DNA of 64,000 bases, from positions 169,975-233,974 of the forward strand of contig PLOH01000148.1 of assembly GCA_003142955.1 (NCBI GenBank), given 5' to 3'. Positions 20,601 through 28,357 of this stretch are shown here, piece by piece. The first letter of the stretch is position 1. Every line of letters starts with the position of its first letter. The notes beneath the pieces were generated by a model, which ran no database searches, was not told the DNA's origin, and saw only the letters and a list, made by a program, of their open reading frames with translations. The translations under genes and the position numbers were made by a program. This DNA comes from Opitutia bacterium. GTDB taxonomy: Bacteria; Verrucomicrobiota; Verrucomicrobiia; Opitutales; Opitutaceae.

Positions 20601-21526
20601 GCGCTGCCCGAGCCGTCGGTTGAATCCTGCTTGCCGGCGGACCCGGCAATCGTGGTGACCGACCCATCGGGCGTGATCCTGCGGATCGTGTCGTTGGCAT
20701 CATCCGTAACGTAAAGGTTGTTTGCGCCATCGAGCACGATGCCCATAGGATCGGCAAACTGCGCGGAGCTGCCCGTGCCGTCGGAGGAACCCCACGCGCG
20801 GGCGACACCGGCCAGGGTTGTAACCACCCAATTCGTGGCTCCGCCTATCACGGTCGGCGTGATCTTGCGGATCGTGTAGTTGTAGGTGTCCGCGACGAAG
20901 ACGTTGCCGGCGCTATCTACGACCACACCCGCGGGACCATCGAACTGCGCTGCGGTGCCGGTGCCGTCGGACGAACCCTCATTGCCGGCGGAGCCGGCGA
21001 GGGTGGATACAACGCCAGCGGGCGTGATCATGCGGATCGTGTTGTTGTCGGTGTCCGCGACGTAGACATTGCCCGCGCTGTCCGTCGCGATCCCCCCAGG
21101 CTGATTGAATCGCGCCGTGCTGCCTGCGCCGTCGGCCGAACCCTCGTTGCCGGCCGAGCCGGCGAATGTGGTGACCACGCCGGCCGGCGTGATCTTGCGG
21201 ATTGTGTGATTGGTCGTGTCCGCAACGTAGAAATTGTCGGAGCCGTCCACCTTCACGTCCCAGGGCCCATTGAACCGCGCTGCGCTGTCGGTGCCGTCGG
21301 TTGAACCCATCGACGCGGCGCCGGCGATGGTCGTGAAGACATAGGGGGTGGCGTAGTTGCTCTGGGCCTGGAGCGCGCCCAGCGGGGCGAGGACGGCGAG
21401 CAGCAGGGGCGCGAAGCGGAGAAGCACAGCTGGTCGGAACGCGTTGGTTTGTCTAACCAGCCGATGCGTAGCAGGCCGAACGGAAACCAGGCGAGGGAAT
21501 CGGTTCATGGGCGGGGCGGGGAACAT
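17669..21526 (-). CDS. Large secreted NHL-repeat / Ig-like / DUF4214-repeat protein
   Basis: 12 NHL-type repeats (YVADTxNxTIRKITPxGVVTTxAGSAGxxGSADGTGxAARF), an Ig-like segment, then several copies of LYLDVLGRPIDAGG...-type DUF4214 repeats. Confidence 0.85.
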   Translation of the reverse strand: MFPAPPMNRFPRLVSVRPATHRLVRQTNAFRPAVLLRFAPLLLAVLAPLGALQAQSNYATPYVFTTIAGAASMGSTDGTDSAARFNGPWDVKVDGSDNFYVADTTNHTIRKITPAGVVTTFAGSAGNEGSADGAGSTARFNQPGGIATDSAGNVYVADTDNNTIRMITPAGVVSTLAGSAGNEGSSDGTGTAAQFDGPAGVVVDSAGNVFVADTYNYTIRKITPTVIGGATNWVVTTLAGVARAWGSSDGTGSSAQFADPMGIVLDGANNLYVTDDANDTIRRITPDGSVTTIAGSAGKQDSTDGSGSAARFYYPMGIVEDSTGDFYVADSGNGTIRKITPTVTGGVTNWVVTTVAGSARYYGAADGAGSAAQFSYPRGETIDSAGNLFVTDVTMNTIRKVTPAGVVTTFAGSARSQGAADGRGSAALFNDPWGGAVDGAGNVYVADTDNNTIRRITPTVVNGVTNWVVTTIAGSAGSTGSADGSGSDAQFFGPNNLTVDNFGNVFVADCVNHTIREITPTVVGGVTNWVVTTIAGSAANSGSADGTGTAARFYYPSAVAVDGSDNLYVADGDNNTIRKITPTVAGGATNWVVTTIAGSAGNYGLIDGTGTAARFSTPTGIAVDSGGDLYVADTDNCAIRKITPTGGGGGANWVVTTIAGTGSWGYADGTGTAASFSEFSSVALDGSGNVYVADYGNDLIRKVTPTVVGGGTNWVVTTLAGFFNHASSADGTGSAALFRWPAAIAVDSAGNVYVVDAGDNTIRAGSSAAIVPAITAQPVSRVVDAGGSVSFSVAASGTPATLTYQWQRLASGSSTWTDLTEGSAYGGTATLTVSNTAAAMNGDQFRCVVSNGGNQEATSFAATLTVFSLSDQSFLQQLYLDVLGRPIDAGGAAAFGTALAAGESRADVLGDLLGSTEYNLRQIDSVVRLYCAALARCPDAGGLQAWSNALHAGAITLAAASDGFVGSAEFLQDYGSLNNAQYVQLIYINALGRQADATGLANCVAYLNAGGSRGTVLIGISESLEGQANLANRVEIIRLYYLLLKRMPTPAELQSWLGFLQGSDETDALFALGYPADLASSDYVQLVYPGFLRRAADPGGLSAFSSALTAGTVTHGSLVTTLLTSAEFNAYVAPVSRLYLGALLREPDSGGLDNWVAYLRAGNSLQSAGDAFAASSEFAGIYGAMSNSDYVSALYVNVLGRQADATGLANWVAQLNGGASCGQVLIGLSESPEAVARFSPTIRTFLSYFTFLNAAPAQADLDYWNNYLTTLDGQFRDDLFTSSGF

Positions 21527-21693
21527 CCGAGTTTGCGCACAATCGGCCTTCCGACGGGGGGTAGAGGAAAGCCGAACTCCGAATGGGGATGCTATGCATG
21601 CATCTCTCGAATTTGCGCCCTGTCAATGCCAGATCCGAAGCGTATTTTGCCGCAGCAACGCCGCAAAAAATAGCAGGCGTCCCGGCGGCGGCG

Positions 21694-22983
21694 CTACACC
21701 CGGAACGGGTCGTTCGACGGGGAGGGTTCCTTCGCGGGGAAGTACACCGTGATGCGCGTGCCTTCGCCGACCGTGGTCTCCACGTGCAACAATCCATGGT
21801 GGTCCTTCACGAGTCGGGAGACTATGGCGAGGCCCAAGCCGGTGCCCTTATCCTCCTTGGTGGTGAAGTACGGCTCGAAAATATGTGGCAGCACCTCGGG
21901 TGAGATGCCCGGCCCCTGGTCGAGCACCGACAGCGCAACCAGCGGCGAATCGTTGGCAAAGGACTCGAGGCCGATCACGGCATCGGCCGGACCATTTTGC
22001 AGCGTCTCCACCGGCAGCGGTTGAGGGATGATTTCGGCTGCGACCTGAACCGTCTGGTCTTCCACCGAGCTCTGGAACGCGTTGGTGGTGAGGTTGAGCA
22101 GGATCTGGACGATATCCGTGCTGTTGATGAGCGCGGCCATGTCCGGTTCCAGCAGTTTGACGGCGAGGTGGCCGCCGCGAACGGCCGGGTGGTGCTTGAG
22201 CAGCGTCTGCAAATCCGTGAGCACCTGGTTGACCCGCACCTCGCGGTTGGAAAAGTGGCGTTTGCCCAGGGAGCGCAAATAGCGCGAGGCGATCGCCACA
22301 CAGGTGTTCACCTGCTTGGAGATGGTGTTGAGATCCTCCCGGATCGCATCGAGCTCGGTGCCACGAGGCATTGCGCCCTTGGGCAGACGGCGCTCGATCA
22401 ACTCGACATAGCCCGAAATGATAGTGAGTGGATTATTGATGTCGTGCAGGACGCCCGCATAGATCTGGCTCGTGGCGCGGGCCATCTCTTCGCGCAGCGA
22501 GACATCTTGCAGTTGGTCGGTCAGCCGGCTGAGCCGGTCCTGGGCCTCGATGACCCGCTCGGAGATCCGGTGCAGCCGCATGGCGCGCGCCACGGCCTCG
22601 CGGATGGTGGGAATGTCGAAAGGCTTGCTCAGGTAGTCGCAGGCTCCGAGCCGGAGCGCCTGCCGTGCGGTCTCGATGGTCTCGTAAGCCGTGAGCATCA
22701 TGATCTCAATGTGGGGATCAATTTCCTTGAGGTTTTGCAGAACCTCGATGCCCGAGCTGCCCGCCATGCGGATGTCCAGAATCGCGACGTGGACCCGGTT
22801 TTGCTTGGCGAACTCAACCGCTTTCTTGCCGTTTTCGACGGCATGCACACGGAAATCCTTCTTGAAGACCATGCGCAGCGAGAGGCGCGGACCTTCCTCG
22901 TCGTCGACCACGAGCATGGTCGGCAGCTCAACGGTGGCGGCCGGAACGGCAGAAGGCGGGGCAAATGCGGAAGCGGTAGTCAT
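21694..22983 (-). CDS. Receiver-histidine kinase hybrid protein
   Basis: N-terminal receiver (MLVVDDEE, VAILDIRMAGSSGIEV, YLSKPF); H-box GVLHDINNPLTIISGY; HATPase LNLTTNAFQ, DQGPGI, GTGLGLAIV. Confidence 0.9.
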   Translation of the reverse strand: MTTASAFAPPSAVPAATVELPTMLVVDDEEGPRLSLRMVFKKDFRVHAVENGKKAVEFAKQNRVHVAILDIRMAGSSGIEVLQNLKEIDPHIEIMMLTAYETIETARQALRLGACDYLSKPFDIPTIREAVARAMRLHRISERVIEAQDRLSRLTDQLQDVSLREEMARATSQIYAGVLHDINNPLTIISGYVELIERRLPKGAMPRGTELDAIREDLNTISKQVNTCVAIASRYLRSLGKRHFSNREVRVNQVLTDLQTLLKHHPAVRGGHLAVKLLEPDMAALINSTDIVQILLNLTTNAFQSSVEDQTVQVAAEIIPQPLPVETLQNGPADAVIGLESFANDSPLVALSVLDQGPGISPEVLPHIFEPYFTTKEDKGTGLGLAIVSRLVKDHHGLLHVETTVGEGTRITVYFPAKEPSPSNDPFRV

Positions 22984-23019
22984 TGGCAGGCAGTCCAGTC
23001 GAGCGGGAGGCTACCCGGG

Positions 23020-24273
23020 CTAGAAACGATAGTCCAGCGAGAGTGCAAAGGTGTTGATCGATGAGCTGTAGGAGCCGTCGGTGGTTTCACCGGAGACGGG
23101 ATTGATCATGCCGTTGTGAATGTTCCGGCTGGGAGAGGTGGCATGCTGCAGGGTGAGCATGAACCGCAAGGGCCCTTGGGCATAGCCGACCCCGGCGCTC
23201 CAGAACTGGCGCGTGACATCGGGGACGGCGGGATTCCACATCGCGTCAGGCACCGAGTTTTCGCTCAAGGTATAACCGGCGCTGACATTCCAGCCACCGT
23301 TCAGATAGCGGGTCACGCCGAGTTCGTAAAAGCAGCTCGATTGCCAGTTGAAGGGTAAATCCAACGCCCCGCTGGCCTTGGAAATCACGGCGGTATTCAG
23401 CCGCGACCAGTTGGTCCAGTCGATGTCCGCCTCAAAATTCCATTGCGGCGTGGGCCGGTAGGAATAGCCGGCGATGAGCACCTCGGGAAAGACGAAGGTG
23501 GAGGTCGCGGACTCAGCGGGCGCGTACGGGGAGGCGGTGGCCGTGCCGCTCAGATCGAACGACGTCTGGTGTTGGTAACTGAGGCCGAAGGCATGCTGCT
23601 CGGACGGCTGCCAGCGCAGGCCGAGGTTGAAACCGATGTCGGTTCCGTCGGCCTTAAAGCGAAACTCGTCGCCGGGCATCAGGCCGATGCCGCGGTTCAG
23701 GTCGACGTTGAGCCGGTTGAAAGTCAGACCGCCTCCGAGGGAGAACATGTCGCTGATGCGCCAGGCGACGACCGGATTCAGCGTGGAATAGGTCTCCTCG
23801 TTCTTGGTGGCAAACGTGCGAAAGCCGGAGGTGGAGGGCCAGTCAGTCGAAAGACCGTAGGGATCATAGTATCCCAGCCCCAGCGCCCAAGAGGCGTTCT
23901 TCGGCGCCCAGGCGTAATAGACCTGCGGAATGACCTGGTTCTGGCGGTTCATAGACGTGGTGGCACCGCCGGGGGCGCGATAATCAGCCCCGAAGCTGAC
24001 CACATAGGCCGTTGCGGAAAAATCCTGTCCGGTCAGCTGGGTGAGGCCGGCGGGGTTGTAATAGACGGCCGCCGGATCATCGGCGGTCGCCACAAAGGCA
24101 TTTCCACGAGCCGTCGCAAACGCATCTTGGAAACCCACGCGGGTGCCGGAGGCGTTTAGGGCGGCCGCGATCAGAACGAGGCCGGCGCCGATGCCAAAGG
24201 CCAGATCGGCCAACCCGTGAATCCGTTGCACAGAACGTGGCGTGGTGGCGCAGGGAGCAGGTTTGGGAATCAT
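23020..24273 (-). CDS. OmpP1/FadL family outer membrane protein (hydrophobic compound/fatty acid transport)
   Basis: GFQDAFATARGNAFVATADDPAAVYYNPAGLTQLTGQ is a FadL N-terminal hallmark; C-terminal YRF. Confidence 0.88.
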   Translation of the reverse strand: MIPKPAPCATTPRSVQRIHGLADLAFGIGAGLVLIAAALNASGTRVGFQDAFATARGNAFVATADDPAAVYYNPAGLTQLTGQDFSATAYVVSFGADYRAPGGATTSMNRQNQVIPQVYYAWAPKNASWALGLGYYDPYGLSTDWPSTSGFRTFATKNEETYSTLNPVVAWRISDMFSLGGGLTFNRLNVDLNRGIGLMPGDEFRFKADGTDIGFNLGLRWQPSEQHAFGLSYQHQTSFDLSGTATASPYAPAESATSTFVFPEVLIAGYSYRPTPQWNFEADIDWTNWSRLNTAVISKASGALDLPFNWQSSCFYELGVTRYLNGGWNVSAGYTLSENSVPDAMWNPAVPDVTRQFWSAGVGYAQGPLRFMLTLQHATSPSRNIHNGMINPVSGETTDGSYSSSINTFALSLDYRF

Positions 24274-26303
24274 GAGCAGGAAGGTAGATGAATCACGAGA
24301 TCGGGGTCGTCCGGCTGGATGCGGGTATGCACCTCGAGGCGGCCGGCATGCGCTTCAATTACGCGCTTGGCAACGGTGAGGCCGAGGCCGACGCCGGTGT
24401 TGCGCGTGGTGAAAAAAGGATCGGTGGCCCGGGCCGCGACCTCGGAAGGGAAGCCCGGACCGCTGTCATGCACGCGGAGGGCCAGCTCCGGCCGCCCATC
24501 CGGCCCCGCTTCGGAGGCGACCGTGACTATGACCTTGGGCGGATCGGCGGCCGATTGGAGGCTGTTCAGGAAGATCTCCTGCAGGGCGTGCAGCATGCTC
24601 GGACGGTGGCAGCGCACCGACGCGTGGAGCACTTCGCTCCGGATTTCGAGTTCGCCCGCGTCCTGGCCGAGGAAATCGCGCGAACGCTTGAAGCTTTTCC
24701 GGAGCAGATCGTCGAGCGGCAGCGCATCGGTGGGGCCGCCTTCCGTCTGCGCCAGGAAGAGCATCTGCTCGGTGAACCGCTGGATCCGGCCCGTCTCGCG
24801 GGTCAGCGCCTGCTTCAGCGAATCGCGAAATTCTGCATTGACGATATCGGTGTCGAAGAGCTGCTCGTGGGTGGTGAGCGGCACGAGCGAATTGCGGATC
24901 TCGTGGGCAAAACGCCGGGCGATCAGACCCATGAGCTTGAGGTTTGACGCCTCGATCTCGGCGTGCTGCGCCGCGCGGACCTGCGTGAAATCTTCCAGCA
25001 GCAGGAGGGCCGGTTGCGGCAGCTGGGTTTTATCGGTGGGAAAGGGGATGAGCGAAACGCGGAAGACCCGGCCGGGCGCGCCGGGGTGTTCGTAGGAGAA
25101 AGGCGCCACGCTTTGACCACCCTCCACGACTTCGCGCAGGCTCTTGGCCAGGACCGGCGGCAGTTCCGCAAATTCGAAATGCGCCGGGGCGGGCGCGGGT
25201 TCCGAAAAAAACCGGCGGAAGGCTTGGTTGGCAAACAGGACCGTGAGATCCGCGCCGACCACCAGCGCGCCGCTGGTCATGGCGCCGAGCACGTCGGAGA
25301 ATAGGCGGTGGCTGTCGGCCAATTGATGATGCAACCAGGAATTCTTCACGGCGAGCCCCAGCTCTTCCATCAGGTGGTAGAGGAGCAACAGCTCCGCGTC
25401 GGTAAAGGGAGTGCCGGTGATGCGTCCACCCAGCAGCGCGATCCCGATCGTGCGTTCACGGTCATTGACCGGCAACGCGATCTCACAGCCGAGAATGTCG
25501 AATTCGCGTTTCAGGCGGGGGTCGTCGGCGAAGAACGGAGCGCTGCTTTCGGCCCCGAGGCGGATGATCCGGCCCGTCTGCGAAACGCGCTGGCCCAGTC
25601 CGCTCTTTCGGGAGAGTTCAAAGCAGTTAATCAACTCGGCTGGCAGACCCACTGCGCCGGCGCAAATGAGCCGCTGGGGATCGTGTGACGCGGGGATTCC
25701 CAAGGAGGCGGCTGGGGGCGGCGCCTCGAGAAAGATCGCGATCCTGGCGGCGCCGATGATCTCTCGCAGCTTGACCACAAAATGTCCGGTGAACTGCCGG
25801 TAATCGAGCGAATAACTAAAGATCTGCGAGAAGTCCCGCATGACCGTGAGCGCCGAGGTGGAGAGCGCGGGGGCGGGTGTTGCCCCGGCGGGCGAAAACG
25901 GCGGTGAGGAGGCGGGTCGACCGGCAGCGGGCGTCGGCCGGGTGTTTCGCATCGCCAGCCGTTGAATGACCGCCAGAAAAGTGGGCTGGTCGCATGTGGG
26001 AGCGAGCACGAGGTCCGCGCCAGCCAGGTAAGCCGCGCGTTCTCCCTCCGGTGACCCTCTTCGGCCGGCAATGACCAGCGGGCAGTCGGCGGCCGCGGCT
26101 CGAAACTCGGCAATTGCCCATTGAGCATCCTCGGAGAGCGCCTCTACCACGAACAGGCAGACGTCGAACATTCCCGCATCGAGCAGGGGGCGGGCGGCAG
26201 CCAAGTTTGGCGTCCGCAATGATTTGAATTCGACTGAGGCGGAGGGGACCGCGATGGGCGGAATCGGAACGTTCTCCCCGGCGATGATGAGAAGGTGAAT
26301 CAC
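24270..26303 (-). CDS. Cytosolic sensor histidine kinase (degenerate receiver-like + GAF + PAS + HisKA + HATPase)
   Basis: RRFAHEIRNSLVPLTTHEQ H-box; VHDSGPGF and GVGLGLTVAKRVIEAH ATPase motifs; 4-bp overlap with the fadL-like gene. Confidence 0.85.
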   Translation of the reverse strand: MIHLLIIAGENVPIPPIAVPSASVEFKSLRTPNLAAARPLLDAGMFDVCLFVVEALSEDAQWAIAEFRAAAADCPLVIAGRRGSPEGERAAYLAGADLVLAPTCDQPTFLAVIQRLAMRNTRPTPAAGRPASSPPFSPAGATPAPALSTSALTVMRDFSQIFSYSLDYRQFTGHFVVKLREIIGAARIAIFLEAPPPAASLGIPASHDPQRLICAGAVGLPAELINCFELSRKSGLGQRVSQTGRIIRLGAESSAPFFADDPRLKREFDILGCEIALPVNDRERTIGIALLGGRITGTPFTDAELLLLYHLMEELGLAVKNSWLHHQLADSHRLFSDVLGAMTSGALVVGADLTVLFANQAFRRFFSEPAPAPAHFEFAELPPVLAKSLREVVEGGQSVAPFSYEHPGAPGRVFRVSLIPFPTDKTQLPQPALLLLEDFTQVRAAQHAEIEASNLKLMGLIARRFAHEIRNSLVPLTTHEQLFDTDIVNAEFRDSLKQALTRETGRIQRFTEQMLFLAQTEGGPTDALPLDDLLRKSFKRSRDFLGQDAGELEIRSEVLHASVRCHRPSMLHALQEIFLNSLQSAADPPKVIVTVASEAGPDGRPELALRVHDSGPGFPSEVAARATDPFFTTRNTGVGLGLTVAKRVIEAHAGRLEVHTRIQPDDPDLVIHLPSCS

Positions 26304-26647
26304 GTCAATAACTCAATTCCCAGCATGTCGGATAGGACGCATGGCCAATTGGTGTAAGTAATTGGCAATTGGGAATAGCAACGCAACGGAAAAGTGAAAC
26401 TAATAGTTGCAGAAGCTCGCTCGCCAGGCTGGAGGCACGGCGAGGCACAGGGCGGCGGGGCCAGATGAGTTGAGCGTTGCATTTGCCCATGGATTGCAGT
26501 TTCTTCTGCAGAATCCGGGAGCGGATGCGACACGTCTTTACAATTGCAGCGACATCTCATCGAGGCGGCAGGAGTCACAGCGAACCGATGCTTGGCTCCC
26601 GTCAACATCGCTGTCCATTGCTACCTCCCTGAGACACTATCCCTGCC

Positions 26648-28357
26648 ATGCTTGCCGATTCATCCCAGGTCGAGACGGGTCTAATCCGCACGGATTTTGT
26701 CACCTATCAGAATCGGACGGGGCTGCGCATTGCCGCCTGTCTCGATCACGTCGGGGGCGACATGCGAGCCCGGCCGTGGGTGCTGATGATGCCGAAATTC
26801 GGGGAAACAAAGAAAACCACGCTCCACCTTGCCTATCACCTGGTTGCAAATGGGTTGAACGTGCTGCGTTTTGATCCGACCAACCACGTGGGCGAAAGTG
26901 AAGGGCGGATGCTGGATTTCACGATGCCGGGTGCGGTCACCGATGCCATCGCCGGACTGGATTATCTTGAGGCCAGTTTTGGGGTGAATCAGGTGACGAC
27001 GGTGGCGAACAGCCTCTCGGCCCGATGCATGTTGCGAGTGGCGGCGAAGGATTCCCGCATCCAAAAACTCATCTGTGTAGCAGGCGTGGTCAACCTGATT
27101 GCCACGATCCAGGAGATCAACAAGGAGGATCTCCTCGGATTATATCAACAGGGCCACCATTGGGGCGTCACCGACTTCCTGGGATTCGACATCAATGGTG
27201 ATGTTTTTCTTAGAACGCTGATCGAATCGAAGCTCGGCGATCTGGCAGGATCGATCGAGGACGCGGCTCGATTGAACATGCCGTTTGTTTTCTTTTACGC
27301 GGAGCGGGATGTCTGGGTCGACAAACTCGAGGTGGAGCAGGTGGTGGCGGTCAATCCGCGCGGCCAGTTGGTGCCGGTGGCGGCGGCGATGCACGAGGTG
27401 CGGGAAAATCCTCAGGCGGCCCGGCAGCTTTTCGAACAAGTGGTCTGGACCTGCCTGCACGACGAGCCGTACCCGGGGGAAGGCGCGGCCAATCTGCGCA
27501 GCCCTGACAAGAAACTTATCCTGGCGCAGAACCGCCGGGAACGGGACCGCATGCGCCGTTCCGAGTCGCCGGTGGAAAGCGAGTCCGAGTTTTGGTCAAG
27601 ATATCTTCAGAAATATAGCATTCTGGAGAAAGCCTCGGACTACCGGACCTATTTGGACTTGGTGGGCCGGCTTTGCGGGCCCCTGTCCCCCGGGGCGCTC
27701 GTGCTGGACGCCGGATGTGGCAACGGTTTGTTTGGGCTCTGGGTGCTGCGCGAAGTCTGGCAACGACAGACCTTGGCTCCAGCAGACGAACCGCTTGTCT
27801 ACGTTGGCCTTGACCTCACGCAACGTGGCCTGGCAGATGCGTTGGACAACCATCTGGGTTGGAGACATCAGCTGCACAAGATCGCCACGGCGCGGGCGGT
27901 CCCTCGGCCGGGGCTGCAGTATTTTCTCATCGATTTCGACCGGCTGCGCAATGAGGCTGGCGCAACGAACCAGCTGCCGTTCCAAGAGGGGACATTTGAC
28001 GTGATCTGCTGCAGCCTCGTCCTTTCCTATCTCAGGCGCCCGCAGGGGCTGCTCCTTGAACTTCACCGGGTGCTCCGGCCGGGCGGAGTGCTGGTCGTGT
28101 CGAGCATGAAGCCGAATTGCGACCTTTCCATCATCTATCGTGACGCGCTTGCGACGAATGTCACCGCGGAGGACATCGAGGCGGGGCGAAATCTGCTGCG
28201 CGCGGCCGGCAAGATAAAATTAAAGGAAGAGATCGGCTACTACACGTTCTACTCGCAGGCCGAGCTGGCGGAGCTCGTGATGGATGCCGGATTCAATGTG
28301 CTGGAATCGTGCTTGTCGCTGGGCGAGCAGGCCGCGGTGATCAAGGCGGGTAAATGA
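26648..28357 (+). CDS. LuxD-type acyl transferase/hydrolase fused to a SAM-dependent methyltransferase
   Basis: N-terminal half: VANSLSARC, FFYAERDVWVDKLEVEQVV and MHEVRENPQAARQLF match the LuxD Ser/Asp/His contexts. C-terminal half: VLDAGCGNGLFGLWVL ... FDVICCSLVLSYLRRPQGLLLELHRVLRPGGVLVVSS. Confidence 0.8.
   Translation: MLADSSQVETGLIRTDFVTYQNRTGLRIAACLDHVGGDMRARPWVLMMPKFGETKKTTLHLAYHLVANGLNVLRFDPTNHVGESEGRMLDFTMPGAVTDAIAGLDYLEASFGVNQVTTVANSLSARCMLRVAAKDSRIQKLICVAGVVNLIATIQEINKEDLLGLYQQGHHWGVTDFLGFDINGDVFLRTLIESKLGDLAGSIEDAARLNMPFVFFYAERDVWVDKLEVEQVVAVNPRGQLVPVAAAMHEVRENPQAARQLFEQVVWTCLHDEPYPGEGAANLRSPDKKLILAQNRRERDRMRRSESPVESESEFWSRYLQKYSILEKASDYRTYLDLVGRLCGPLSPGALVLDAGCGNGLFGLWVLREVWQRQTLAPADEPLVYVGLDLTQRGLADALDNHLGWRHQLHKIATARAVPRPGLQYFLIDFDRLRNEAGATNQLPFQEGTFDVICCSLVLSYLRRPQGLLLELHRVLRPGGVLVVSSMKPNCDLSIIYRDALATNVTAEDIEAGRNLLRAAGKIKLKEEIGYYTFYSQAELAELVMDAGFNVLESCLSLGEQAAVIKAGK

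Noticed and set aside
19200-21340. Regular repeats resembling a CRISPR or satellite array
   Set aside because: Repeats are ~165-186 bp, coding and translate to NHL repeats; no short direct repeats with unique spacers. No CRISPR seen in the window.
22020-23064. Long plus-strand ORF opposite the receiver-kinase hybrid
   Set aside because: Antisense artefact of GC-rich coding DNA.
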